Below, in pieces: positions 1-8,475 of a stretch of 64,000 nt of DNA (position 1 is its first letter; each line of letters begins with the position of its first letter). Location: NCBI RefSeq assembly GCF_004152935.1, contig NZ_SETE01000007.1, forward strand, positions 1 through 64,000. Direction: 5' to 3'. Both the position numbers and the translations under genes were made by a program. Below the pieces are notes generated by a model that was given only the letters and a program-made list of their open reading frames with translations, was not told where the DNA came from and did not search any database. Origin of the DNA: Brumimicrobium glaciale (GTDB taxonomy: Bacteria > Bacteroidota > Bacteroidia > Flavobacteriales_D > Crocinitomicaceae).

Positions 1-237
1 CTGGAACTGAAAATATTAAACCCATGTATTGCAGTTATTTGAACTCAAAAATGGAAACATCTATATAAAACTAGTTTTGATAAAATGGAAAGGTTAATGG
101 TTTAACCATTAAAATCAGGGTAGAACCATAATTGTTGAGTTCGCTCTTAAATTCAAAGACAATTATTTGAATAGCCCCTATTTAAGCACTCCGATTACAA
201 ATAATTCGTAATTCGTAATTTAAAAATTCGTAATTAT
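1..237. other. Left-edge intergenic region with a 19-nt palindrome and AATTCGTAATT repeats
   Basis: No convincing gene is seen. Positions 94-112 form a perfect 19-nt palindrome (TTAATGGTT, one base, AACCATTAA). Positions 203-235 hold three copies of an AATTCGTAATT-type sequence just past the stop of the leftmost minus-strand gene; related repeats occur at 45.47 kb, 62.20 kb and 62.48 kb. No T-run follows the palindrome, so I do not call it a terminator. Confidence 0.5.
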
Positions 238-1179
238 TTATTTCGCCCGAATAGGCATCCCCACCATTCTAGCATAAACAGAAGTGTATTTTGCTCCTAG
301 AAATATGATTTGGGAAATATAAAAGATCCAAGTTAAAACGGCGAGTAATGTTCCAGCTACTCCACTATCAGCAGCAAAGAAAAAGTTTGCTAAATAATAA
401 TTAACTCCCAATTGACCAAGATATAGAAGAATTGAGGTAAATAAAGCACCTGCCATGGCTAATTTCCATTTTACAATTCCATCATGTAAATATTTAAAAA
501 CAAAGGTGAAAACCAAAAAGTTAATCGCTAAAATAGAAATATGTTCAAGGATAGAAAAAAGAACTTCTTGAAAAACACTACCATCCGAAAGAACCCTAGT
601 TCCTACTCCAATTAAGATGGATTGCGCAAAATAAATCACGACTATTATTGCTCCAAAAACAGCCATTAATCCAAAGGATAATAATCTTCTTACTAACTCT
701 TCTAATACAATATTATAATGCTGAATAGGAACTATTCCAAAGAAAGTATTTAAACTTTTACTTAAAGAATTGAACATTGCGGTGGAAATAAAGATCAAGA
801 AAATTATACCTATGATTTGAAGAAATGGCGTTCCTCCTTTACCTATTTCCCATTTATACATTAGATCAGTGAAAAATGTGACATCACCGATTCCCATATT
901 TGTCTCCAATAAATCACCAACGATAGCAATAACTTGATCCTGGCCCATGATTAATCCAAAAGAAGTAACAGCTAGATAGATTATAGGAACCAATGCGAAA
1001 ATAGTATAATAGGCCAATGCAGCACCGTGCATAAAACTGTCACCTTGAAAGAATTCCTTAAAACTGGTTTTTGTAAGTTCCCAAATTTCTGGCCAAGACA
1101 AACTTCTGCCTTTGTTTTTCTCCTTGACTACCTGAATGTCATTTTCTACTGAAGTGTTAATTATTCTTTTATCAGACAT
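238..1179 (-). CDS. YihY/BrkB family inner-membrane protein
   Basis: A 313-residue polytopic membrane protein of the YihY/BrkB family (once labelled ribonuclease BN; that activity is not supported for the family). The family signature is visible near residues 50-75 (MHGAALAYYTIFALVPII), followed by about five more hydrophobic segments. The first 45 residues are a charged cytoplasmic tail. Its start overlaps the end of the upstream ABC ATPase gene by 8 nt, so the two are almost certainly co-transcribed and probably translationally coupled. Family function is unknown; a transport or envelope role is inference. Confidence 0.85.
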   Translation of the reverse strand: MSDKRIINTSVENDIQVVKEKNKGRSLSWPEIWELTKTSFKEFFQGDSFMHGAALAYYTIFALVPIIYLAVTSFGLIMGQDQVIAIVGDLLETNMGIGDVTFFTDLMYKWEIGKGGTPFLQIIGIIFLIFISTAMFNSLSKSLNTFFGIVPIQHYNIVLEELVRRLLSFGLMAVFGAIIVVIYFAQSILIGVGTRVLSDGSVFQEVLFSILEHISILAINFLVFTFVFKYLHDGIVKWKLAMAGALFTSILLYLGQLGVNYYLANFFFAADSGVAGTLLAVLTWIFYISQIIFLGAKYTSVYARMVGMPIRAK

Positions 1180-2101
1180 AAATTTCTTTTGTCATCGTTA
1201 GTTCTTGATTGGCATATAGAACAATCTCTTTTCCATTATTTAATTCAAAATAATTAGCAGAATAAGGCCCTTTAAAATTAGAATATTTCCACTCTACTTC
1301 AAGTTTATGTTTGCCTTCTGAAAATTCTAAGGAGTATTCCATCGGACGAAATAGCACTTGCTTTTCATTAATGTAAATACTGTTTAATTCTCCGAAAAAG
1401 CGTCCTTCAAATAAACTTTTAGGTTTAAAATAAGCTTGTCTTGGTGAATATTTTGAAGTCAATTTCCCATTGCGCATCACTAAGATTCGATCCGACCAAG
1501 ATAAAGCCTCTACTCCATTATGAGTTACCAAAATAACACCCATGTTTCTCAATTTCGCTAATTTTCGAATGTACTCACCAATTTTCTTATTCAAATGTAC
1601 ATCTAAATGAACAAATGGCTCATCTAATAATAAACATTTTGGTTCTTTTGCTAAAGCGCAAGCCATTGAAAGTCTTTGCTGTTCACCTCCAGAAATATCT
1701 TTAGATTTAACAGATGACAATTCTTCTAATTCAAAAATCTCCAATAATTCTTTGATGAAATCAGCGCGATCTTCAATTGTTAAATGATGTAATTGATTGG
1801 AAATATTTTCTTTTACTGTGAAATAATCGTTTAATTTGAATAGTTGATTGACTAAAGCAATTTCCTGGTGACCTGCAATCAACATGTTTTTAGCTTCTGG
1901 AATTTCTTCCCCTTCGAAAAGCACTTTTCCGCTTTCTAACTGAATTAATCCAGCGATACATTTTAATAAAGTGGATTTCCCTGTTCCGCTGGGTCCTACA
2001 ATACTGATAACTTCACCGGGTGACAAGGTAAAGCTTACTCCTTTGAAAATTGATTTTGCTGGAGTATAAGAAAAACTAATATTTTCTATTTCAAGAATCA
2101 A
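1172..2101 (-). CDS. ABC transporter ATP-binding protein with C-terminal extension
   Basis: A soluble ABC-type ATPase. Walker A is GPSGTGKST at residues 36-44, the signature SGGEQQ lies near 137, Walker B CLLLDEP near 156, and the H-loop THNG near 193. The nucleotide-binding domain ends near 220; the remaining 90 or so residues are a beta-rich extension whose family I cannot name. No ABC permease is adjacent: the gene overlaps a small unknown gene upstream (4 nt) and the YihY/BrkB gene downstream (8 nt). Either the permease is encoded elsewhere or the YihY-like protein is an unconventional partner (inference). The substrate is unknown. Confidence 0.88.
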   Translation of the reverse strand: MILEIENISFSYTPAKSIFKGVSFTLSPGEVISIVGPSGTGKSTLLKCIAGLIQLESGKVLFEGEEIPEAKNMLIAGHQEIALVNQLFKLNDYFTVKENISNQLHHLTIEDRADFIKELLEIFELEELSSVKSKDISGGEQQRLSMACALAKEPKCLLLDEPFVHLDVHLNKKIGEYIRKLAKLRNMGVILVTHNGVEALSWSDRILVMRNGKLTSKYSPRQAYFKPKSLFEGRFFGELNSIYINEKQVLFRPMEYSLEFSEGKHKLEVEWKYSNFKGPYSANYFELNNGKEIVLYANQELTMTKEIYV

Positions 2102-2529
2102 TCAACTAGTGATTTAGGAAAATCTTGAATTGCTATATAGATTCCAGCAATAGGATTCGTTAATGGCTCCATTTCTTCCAAGAAAACTTTCAAATTAATT
2201 GAATCCTCTTCTCTATTGATGTCATATTTTAAAACCAAAGATTTAGAACACGCCATTTGAGTAACTGCTCCATCTTCTCCAATAATATTGAATAAAAGTA
2301 CATTCTTTATTTCTTCAGAAAATGCTTCCCCTCCTTTTTCGCCTTGAAGTGTGTAAATTGCATTATCGACTACTTCAATGTCTTTGACCTCAGTCGTGAT
2401 TTTTAATTCATCTTCCCAATCATAGAAACGATTATTCTCGGACTCATTTCCATCGTGATGCGCTTCGGCAAACTCTGGTGAAAAATCGTAATTCATTTTA
2501 TAAAAACGTGCTGTACACTTCATAAACAA
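2098..2529 (-). CDS. Hypothetical protein, first gene of the ABC/YihY set
   Basis: A 143-residue acidic soluble protein that I do not recognise. It has no signal peptide and no membrane segment. It begins MFMKCTARFYKMNYDF, so either of two Met codons (2529 or 2523) could start it. Its stop overlaps the ABC ATPase start by 4 nt, which ties it to that gene in one transcript. It may be an accessory or regulatory protein of the ABC module, but only the gene order supports this. Confidence 0.6.
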   Translation of the reverse strand: MFMKCTARFYKMNYDFSPEFAEAHHDGNESENNRFYDWEDELKITTEVKDIEVVDNAIYTLQGEKGGEAFSEEIKNVLLFNIIGEDGAVTQMACSKSLVLKYDINREEDSINLKVFLEEMEPLTNPIAGIYIAIQDFPKSLVD

Positions 2530-2600
2530 AGGATATTTTATGCATTTATTTCAATTAACAAAAATACGTTTAATATTAAATCTTCTACGCTAAATCAAGA

Positions 2601-3554
2601 CTAATTTAAAAAGCGTTTATCCGTAAGCGAATTAAGGAAATAAAGTAAATCTTCATTCTCCTGCGCTGTTAAAGAAAATGATTTAATCTGATCACTCTTA
2701 TTAGAATGTGACTTCCCTCCTTTTGAATACTGCTGAATTACATCACTTAATGATTTGAAAGAACCATCATGCATATATGGTCCAGTAATTGAAATATTGC
2801 GTAAAGAAGGCACTTTGAACTTTCCAATATCGGATGAATCCCCTGTGATATTATAGCTGCCTTGATCTTCGTAATAAGTATAAAGTCCGTTATTTTGCAA
2901 TGAATTATCCGTAAAGTTATTTCCGCCGTGACATTGAGTACAGTTTAAGTCTTCATTGAAGATTTTATAACCTTTTGTAATTGCTGAATCTTTAAGAATT
3001 CCATCTCTCTGCCAATCATCAAACTCGCTATTTTCTTGATAAATACTGCGTTGAAAAGCGCTCAAAGCTCTTGTTAGCACAAAAGGATCGAAATTTCTAT
3101 CGTATAAAACTTTTGCTAGACTATCGTAAAGAGGAACATTACTCAATTTAGGAAATAAATCAGTGATTAATCCGCCCATTTCATTGGTGTCTTGAAGCGG
3201 AACGATTGCTTGCATTTCGAGCGTCTTCACTCCTCCATCCCACATGAATTTGTCTTGATTCTTGACATTCCAAAGCGTTGGAGAATTTCTTTTTCCTGAC
3301 CGTTGATGAATTCCAACACTTGTTTTTTTGCCATCCGTAAAAGCTAGTTTCGGATGATGACAAGTTGCACAAGAAATGGTATTATTTAAAGATAATCTAG
3401 AATCAAAAAAGAGTTTTTCTCCTAAATTAATTAAAGTAGTGTTGAAAGTTAAAGAATCTAAAGGTTCAAATTGATAATTCTCAACAGTGCTTTTATTATT
3501 GCATTGAATCAGAAGTGGTAAAACAATGAGTCCAACCCAATAACTATATTTCAT
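2601..3554 (-). CDS. Di-heme cytochrome c peroxidase family lipoprotein
   Basis: Member of the CcpA/MauG family, which reduces H2O2 to water with electrons from small cytochromes. There are two heme-binding motifs: CATCH at residues 62-66, and CTQCH near 206. Residues 1-18 look like a lipoprotein signal ending in LLIQC, so the enzyme is probably anchored on the periplasmic face of a membrane. The 317-residue length fits the family. Its ATG overlaps the stop of the upstream methyltransferase gene by 1 nt, implying co-transcription. The electron donor cannot be told from sequence; a MauG-like maturation role is an alternative. Confidence 0.88.
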   Translation of the reverse strand: MKYSYWVGLIVLPLLIQCNNKSTVENYQFEPLDSLTFNTTLINLGEKLFFDSRLSLNNTISCATCHHPKLAFTDGKKTSVGIHQRSGKRNSPTLWNVKNQDKFMWDGGVKTLEMQAIVPLQDTNEMGGLITDLFPKLSNVPLYDSLAKVLYDRNFDPFVLTRALSAFQRSIYQENSEFDDWQRDGILKDSAITKGYKIFNEDLNCTQCHGGNNFTDNSLQNNGLYTYYEDQGSYNITGDSSDIGKFKVPSLRNISITGPYMHDGSFKSLSDVIQQYSKGGKSHSNKSDQIKSFSLTAQENEDLLYFLNSLTDKRFLN

Positions 3555-4327
3555 TACATCTTTTTCCTAACAATATAAAGAATTTCTTTGGAAATTAAGC
3601 GGTAACGTTCGATATCTTCAGCTGGAAATTCCTTTGAAGTAACAAACTCTTCCACTTCAAATCCAGCTCTTTTCAACCATTCTGGATAGTCACGACCAAA
3701 TAAACGAACATGATCTTTCTGCCAGAAATGTTTTTCTCTTTCTTCAGGAGAAGTGATTGTAGGATCTTCATAAGTTAACTCACGATTCAAATCTTGCGGT
3801 ACTTGGAAAATTCCCCAGCCACCTGGTTTCATCACGCGATTTAACTCACGCATACACTGCATTGCATCATCAACATGTTCTAAAACATGATTACAGAAAA
3901 CAACATCAAAACGATCATCTTCAAGAGGAATATTATGCAAATCAAAATGTAATTCTGCCAAAGGCGAAACCAAATCTCCAGTGAGATAATCTAAATTCTT
4001 TTGTTCTTTAAATTTTCCATGAAAACATTGTTCTGGTGCAATATGCAAAACCGCTTGCTTATCTTTAAAAAATGCTGTTTCCTGCTGCAAATATAACCAC
4101 ATCAAACGGTGACGCTCTAAAGTTAAATCGTAAGGGCATAAAACATTTTCGCGATGTGCTACATCCGAACCATAAGATAAGAACTTACTAAATGAACGTT
4201 CGCAAACTGGACAAGCAACTTTATTACCTTTGTAAAGTAATGGAGCTATTCTTTTAAAGACGAAGCTTAAACGAATCAATAAAGGTCGTGGCAACGTATT
4301 GAGCAAAAACTTATATAATTTCTTCAT
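3554..4327 (-). CDS. SAM-dependent methyltransferase with N-terminal Cys-containing segment
   Basis: Class I SAM-dependent methyltransferase (Methyltransf_11-like). The fold is marked by VLHIAPEQ (motif I region), FDVVFCNHVLEHVDD (post-motif region) and LNRVMKPGGWGIFQVP. Residues 38-90 resemble a zinc-ribbon segment: CPVC is intact but the second pair reads CPYD, so one expected Cys is missing. No signal peptide. It shares an end with the downstream cytochrome c peroxidase gene. Substrate unknown. Confidence 0.8.
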   Translation of the reverse strand: MKKLYKFLLNTLPRPLLIRLSFVFKRIAPLLYKGNKVACPVCERSFSKFLSYGSDVAHRENVLCPYDLTLERHRLMWLYLQQETAFFKDKQAVLHIAPEQCFHGKFKEQKNLDYLTGDLVSPLAELHFDLHNIPLEDDRFDVVFCNHVLEHVDDAMQCMRELNRVMKPGGWGIFQVPQDLNRELTYEDPTITSPEEREKHFWQKDHVRLFGRDYPEWLKRAGFEVEEFVTSKEFPAEDIERYRLISKEILYIVRKKM

Positions 4328-4417
4328 ATTATGCTTACAAATTTAATCAAATTCCATGTTTAGAACATACAAAAATATAAAGTTGAAGCACATAGTCACA
4401 ATTTAATTTGAATAACG

Positions 4418-4425
4418 TAGTTTTG
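4418..4425 (+). promoter_or_regulatory. Putative -7 promoter element (TAGTTTTG)
   Basis: Matches the Bacteroidota -7 consensus TAnnTTTG and ends 6 nt before the ATG at 4432. This favours the ATG at 4432 over the upstream TTG as start of the DUF4421 gene and predicts a near-leaderless mRNA. No well-spaced -33 TTG is visible. Confidence 0.45.
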
Positions 4426-4431
4426 CTAGTC

Positions 4432-5433
4432 ATGAAAGTTTTGTATTCAGTCATATTTTGTATAATTTTTTATAGCTTTTCCTATGGACAAAGTGAGCGT
4501 CTGCCGTATGTTATGTATCCTAACAAAATGGTTTTCCATACTTCTTTATCATTGAACAATGCTCCATTTAAACTAAGAGATAATTTTGGAGGATTTGATA
4601 AAATAAGCTTTAAACCCAATTTAAACCTAGTTCAGGGATTAGGAATTGCATACAAATGGTTTGCTCTTGAAATTAGTTATAAGCTTCCCGGACATATTCG
4701 GAACACAGAAAAATTTGGTAAGACAAAATACTTTGATCTCGGTTTACAGTTCAGTTATCTGAATTGGGATTTTGCTGTAAATTTTGATGAATACAAGGGG
4801 TACGGAATCAAAAATGCAGGTATAATTTCAAATAATCTTGACCTTTCCCCTTCTGGTTATTTCTTGAATTCAAATATTAAATCTAGATCTTTTGGAATAA
4901 ATGCATATCGTTTTTTCAATCCAGAATTAAGAATGAAACCAGCTGTTGGAATTGTTGGTAGATATACAGCTCCAGTTCACGGTGCATATTTAAGATTAAC
5001 AACAAACATTCATGGAATTTCCGCCAAAAAAGGTCTAATTCCATTTAACTATCTCAATACTTCTTCATCAATTCACAAAGCAAATTCGATCTCTGCATTC
5101 GATTTTGGAGCGGTTCCTGGTTATGGTTACATAAACAATATAGATGGATGGCAATTTGGTGCTTTCTTTGGACTAGGTGCTGTAATTCAAGCCAAATTCT
5201 ACACTTTTAGTAATACGAGTAGAGGATTTTTAGGATTAGCCCCACGAATTGATTTAAAACTTCAAGCCGGCTACAATGTGGACAATTGGTTTTTAATGCT
5301 GACTTCTCAATTTGATCAAAAAAGTATTCGCTTTAAAGAATTCAAGTACAATCAGACTTATTATTATTTAAGGCTGACTTATGGGTATAGGTTTAATTAT
5401 CGAATAAAGCTTTTTAAACGAAAATCCATCTAA
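4432..5433 (+). CDS. DUF4421 family outer-membrane protein
   Basis: A 333-residue secreted protein whose alternating aromatic/hydrophobic strands suggest an outer-membrane beta-barrel. The segment YKPNLNL-like (FKPNLNLVQGLGIAYKWFAL) is characteristic of DUF4421 proteins of Bacteroidota. The start was moved to the ATG at 4432: from there the protein begins MKVLYSVIFCIIFYSFSYGQ, a clean signal peptide, whereas a TTG 24 nt upstream would add eight residues and overlap a -7 promoter box. It stands alone on the plus strand. Function is unknown. Confidence 0.75.
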   Translation: MKVLYSVIFCIIFYSFSYGQSERLPYVMYPNKMVFHTSLSLNNAPFKLRDNFGGFDKISFKPNLNLVQGLGIAYKWFALEISYKLPGHIRNTEKFGKTKYFDLGLQFSYLNWDFAVNFDEYKGYGIKNAGIISNNLDLSPSGYFLNSNIKSRSFGINAYRFFNPELRMKPAVGIVGRYTAPVHGAYLRLTTNIHGISAKKGLIPFNYLNTSSSIHKANSISAFDFGAVPGYGYINNIDGWQFGAFFGLGAVIQAKFYTFSNTSRGFLGLAPRIDLKLQAGYNVDNWFLMLTSQFDQKSIRFKEFKYNQTYYYLRLTYGYRFNYRIKLFKRKSI

Positions 5434-5437
5434 CAAA

Positions 5438-5790
5438 TCATTTCTCAATCAATCCCTCAACCCTTCTCGCCTTCGTTTTCCGTTTGGTATGCACCCATTT
5501 TGGCCAAGTACTGCTGTCCTCAGCATCATAAACTCTCAGCCCTTGATCTTCCTTGGTACTTAATACTTCACTAGGATGAACATTCAAGATGTTGGCGGCG
5601 GCATTTATTCCTGAAGATGTTGCTCCAGAAACTCCATGAGATAAAGTACTTGCTCCGGCTAAATAAAGATTCTTGATTTCTGATTTATTTTTGAAAGCCA
5701 AAGGACCCACATTTCTCAACGTTTTCTCTGTTCCTTAGACATTACCATCGGTACTGTTAATGTAGAACTGATTGGTCGCCTTTATTTTCA
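5438..5790 (-). pseudogene. C-terminal remnant of a phytoene-dehydrogenase/retinol-saturase-like FAD oxidoreductase
   Basis: The reading frame from about 5719 to 5438 gives the C-terminal end of an NAD(P)/FAD-dependent oxidoreductase of the CrtI/retinol saturase group: KNLYLAGASTLSHGVSGA then SSGINAAANIL is the conserved FAD-contacting tail. Reading upstream in the same frame gives STDGN, an in-frame TAA, then GTEKTLRNVG, which continues the family pattern across a stop. Farther upstream the frame is lost. About 400-500 residues of the enzyme, including the N-terminal dinucleotide-binding motif, are absent. This is a decayed gene. Confidence 0.8.
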
Positions 5791-6251
5791 TTAGCATTCA
5801 TACTATCGGATAAGATGTGCAGAACTTGCCTAACTAAAGTTAGTAGTAAAGGCTAAAGAATAGCGATAATGTGTGCCTAATATGTCATCCATCAGTTGAC
5901 GAACTTTTTAAAAAACACTAGACGTTTTTTCTTTATCGTATGATATACTCTATAGGCTAGTTTATATGTAATTGAATAATGAATAAAGGCCAGGGGAAAA
6001 TAGTTTTAGACTAGATTTTTTCTATAAACTTTCGTATTGATTTTGTAGGCTTACCCTACTAGTTAAACTTTGTAACAAAACTTCAAATACTGCTACTTTC
6101 TTAGCCACAGGAGTGGCGACATAACAATTCAATCCAACTAAATAATTATTAGTCTTATCTGTTTCAAAAGAAGGAATAAATTTCATGATCAGCAATTTAC
6201 AACTCTATTTACCTTGTATATCATCCTTCAACTGACAGACGAGCAACCGTA
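5791..6251. other. Degenerate gap between the broken oxidoreductase and the PPTase gene
   Basis: About 460 bases without a convincing gene. An imperfect repeat of the form AT.TCATCC.TCA..TGAC occurs at about 5881-5900 and 6219-6238. An A/T-rich inverted repeat lies near 5909-5930. The stretch probably represents the debris of the rest of the lost oxidoreductase or of neighbouring genes; only one short open frame (6022-6186, minus) is present. Confidence 0.4.
6022..6186 (-). CDS. Possible small ORF of 54 residues (doubtful)
   Basis: An ATG-started frame of 54 residues beginning MKFIPSFETDKTNNYLVGLN. I do not recognise it. It lies within decayed sequence next to a broken oxidoreductase, has no visible promoter and no signal peptide, so it may be a relic of a larger gene or a chance frame. 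Confidence 0.2.
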   Translation of the reverse strand: MKFIPSFETDKTNNYLVGLNCYVATPVAKKVAVFEVLLQSLTSRVSLQNQYESL

Positions 6252-6797
6252 TCACGTCCAAACAAGAACAAAATCATTTGACACATAAAAACAAACTACT
6301 TCTTCTTGACCTTCATAAATTAAAGTCAACTCTTTAGACTCATGATTGATTTCAATAGCAGAAACATCTTTTCTTAAGTTCAATATATTTCCTTTATGTT
6401 TTTTATAAAACTCCTCTTTTGCACTCCAAATCAAATGAAGGTTTAATGACGACAATTCTAACTCTTCATCTTTAGAATTAATAAAGTAATCCTTCCCTTT
6501 TAGCAATGTAGATTTATAAGTTTGAATATCTACTCCATTTGGTTTTTCGGTATAGTATAGCGCAAACCAACCACCATAATGAGAAATTGAAATGTATGAA
6601 TAACTTGCGCCCAAAAGAATTGGCGCACCATTTTCTTCATACTCAATTCGTGCTTTAGGAAAAGATTCTTGGAGTTTATTCCTAACCTCCTCCACTTCTA
6701 TATCACGTTTTGAAAGGCCTTTACTGCGCTTAGTTTCATAGTTTGAATCAAACCATAAATGGATTAACCCTTCGTTTGTTTCAATTCGTGTGTTCAT
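6252..6797 (-). CDS. 4'-phosphopantetheinyl transferase superfamily protein
   Basis: A 181-residue Sfp/AcpS-superfamily enzyme, which moves phosphopantetheine from CoA onto a conserved serine of carrier proteins. The two signature regions are present: GVDIQTYK near residue 93 (the Mg-binding aspartate) and WSAKEEFYKKHKG near 128 (the W..KEA.YK-type motif). It is shorter than Sfp (about 220 residues). No synthase gene is adjacent, so it could serve fatty-acid ACP or a secondary pathway elsewhere. It ends beside the decayed region to its left. Confidence 0.85.
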   Translation of the reverse strand: MNTRIETNEGLIHLWFDSNYETKRSKGLSKRDIEVEEVRNKLQESFPKARIEYEENGAPILLGASYSYISISHYGGWFALYYTEKPNGVDIQTYKSTLLKGKDYFINSKDEELELSSLNLHLIWSAKEEFYKKHKGNILNLRKDVSAIEINHESKELTLIYEGQEEVVCFYVSNDFVLVWT

Positions 6798-6831
6798 CTA
6801 TTTAATTAATTACCCTGAACAGTAAACAAAA

Positions 6832-6868
6832 AATAATCCTGAAAACGAGATTCATTTTCAGGATTATT
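6832..6868 (-). terminator. Rho-independent terminator after the VWD gene
   Basis: Fourteen-base-pair inverted repeat (6832-6845 with 6855-6868, loop 9 nt), followed on the minus strand by a run of six T. It lies just past the stop of the VWD-domain gene. Confidence 0.8.
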
Positions 6869-6901
6869 AAATTCGTGGTAGAACCTTAATCTATGTGTCT
6901 A

Positions 6902-8380
6902 TCAACGTCCACCTGTTCTCGGAGAACTGGGTCTTGGACTAGTTCCTGTTCTTCTGGTATTAGGTCTAGGATTCGTTTGTGGACTTGGACGGTTTCTTCT
7001 AGGTGGTGAAACCCTCACTCCTGTACCAATAAATATAGTAGGACTTACTCTCATTTGTGGTTGTGCACTTTCTTTTTGTTCCAATCTCTCTCCAGACTTA
7101 TCTAGCTCTGGTTCTTTTGATCTTTTATCTTCTTTTGGCGCTACATAATCATCAACCATAGCAATTGGCTCTAAACCTAAATGTCCGTAGTCATAAACAG
7201 CTTCAAATAAATCATCTTCTGCTACACCAGCTGCTCTAGCTTTGCGTAATCCATTTTCGATTTGTTCGTCATCTAATTCAGCCAAAGTCAATAGTTCTTT
7301 AGGATAACGAATGCTGTCTGGAAGATTAGTCATTTGAGTTCTCATCAAAGAAGTCGTTTCATCCAATTGAAATTCTCCTCCATAAGTTCTTGTGATAAAA
7401 AACAATTCTTTAGATACTTTTTCTAAAATTTCGGGATTATTTCTGTTACTTCCAAAAACATCTTCATCGCTACGATTTGCTGTTTCACGCGTATATTCTT
7501 TTCCCGTCTCTTCATCGTAAACAACTAAATCATTTTTTCTATCTCCATCGTTATTCCCTAATAAACCGTAATAATTATCATTACACTTTGGAACATAAAC
7601 GTTTAAATCAAATAATTTCGAACTTTTAAAAGAACGTTCAGAAATACTTAATTGCTCACCTGTTGGCCATTTCACAAAATACTTTCCGTTTTTGTAGTTC
7701 ACGACTCCTCCTTGTGGCAATACAAGATCTGTCTTTTCGGTTTGAATTTCTTGATCATTCACATGAATCATCTTTTCTGTGCTTCCTTTTGCTACAGAAG
7801 AAAATGTCAATAAATCACCATTCACATTCATTGCAACAGAACCATTTAGAGCTACATTTGGAGTTGTTCTAACTTGTTGCGTTTGAATCATGAAAGAATT
7901 GTCTTCTGAAGCTACTAAAAGATAATCTCCGGCGTTTTGAAAGTCAAAGCTCTCACCGTCTAGTGTTCTCATGTGCGGATCACCACTAGATTTTCCATCT
8001 CTGTTCATTACACATTGAGTAGATTGTAAATAGCTCATCCATTCTTCCCAATAGTAACGGTCTCTTTTGTGGGTATTTCTTTCATTATCTAATTCACTAG
8101 CTGCAATTCTTTGTAATCGCTCCACGCGATGCTGATCCATTGTTTGCAATAACTCATAAGGCGTTTGATTAACATCATTTGGTCTAGTTGGTTGCTTTTC
8201 ATGCATAACCATAGCAGCCATACTTTCGTATAAATACTCCCCATTGGTGGTATTCCATGCCTTCATTATTTCTTTGATGTGTTCAGAATCCTGTCTTTGA
8301 AATGGAACAGGTTCAGATTGAATATTTGCCCAAAGAGATAAAGCAAATAACTGTGCAAGTATTAAAGTAAAGTATTTCAT
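6902..8380 (-). CDS. Secreted protein with a von Willebrand factor type D-like domain
   Basis: A 492-residue exported protein. Start set at the ATG at 8380, giving the signal peptide MKYFTLILAQLFALSLWA; an ATG 30 nt upstream would put ten extra residues ahead of it. Residues 130-300 form a VWD-like domain: GDPHMRTLDGESFDFQNAGDY is replaced here by its two halves GDPHMRTLDG and ESFDFQNAGDY, and it closes with YYGLLGNNDGDRKNDL, equivalent to the GLCGN.NGD..NDF motif but with the cysteine changed to Leu. The C-terminus is rich in Pro, Arg and Ser. VWD domains are mostly known from animal mucins and clotting proteins; a surface or adhesive role is inference. Confidence 0.78.
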   Translation of the reverse strand: MKYFTLILAQLFALSLWANIQSEPVPFQRQDSEHIKEIMKAWNTTNGEYLYESMAAMVMHEKQPTRPNDVNQTPYELLQTMDQHRVERLQRIAASELDNERNTHKRDRYYWEEWMSYLQSTQCVMNRDGKSSGDPHMRTLDGESFDFQNAGDYLLVASEDNSFMIQTQQVRTTPNVALNGSVAMNVNGDLLTFSSVAKGSTEKMIHVNDQEIQTEKTDLVLPQGGVVNYKNGKYFVKWPTGEQLSISERSFKSSKLFDLNVYVPKCNDNYYGLLGNNDGDRKNDLVVYDEETGKEYTRETANRSDEDVFGSNRNNPEILEKVSKELFFITRTYGGEFQLDETTSLMRTQMTNLPDSIRYPKELLTLAELDDEQIENGLRKARAAGVAEDDLFEAVYDYGHLGLEPIAMVDDYVAPKEDKRSKEPELDKSGERLEQKESAQPQMRVSPTIFIGTGVRVSPPRRNRPSPQTNPRPNTRRTGTSPRPSSPRTGGR

Positions 8381-8426
8381 AGTTGTTGTTTTAAATTCAA
8401 AGGTAAGCAATCCAATTTTTATACCA

Positions 8427-8456
8427 AAAAAGCCCCGACGGAACCGACGGGGCTTT
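8427..8456 (-). terminator. Rho-independent terminator after pckA
   Basis: Perfect 10-bp stem (AAAAGCCCCG with CGGGGCTTTT) around a 10-nt loop, followed on the minus strand by further T residues. It lies 20 nt past the pckA stop. Confidence 0.88.
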
Positions 8457-8475
8457 TAATAGTATAAAAATGAAA

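Noticed and set aside
5438-5719. 93-residue frame as a genuine short gene
   Set aside because: It is only the C-terminal tail of a much larger flavoenzyme and is preceded by an in-frame stop within the conserved pattern.
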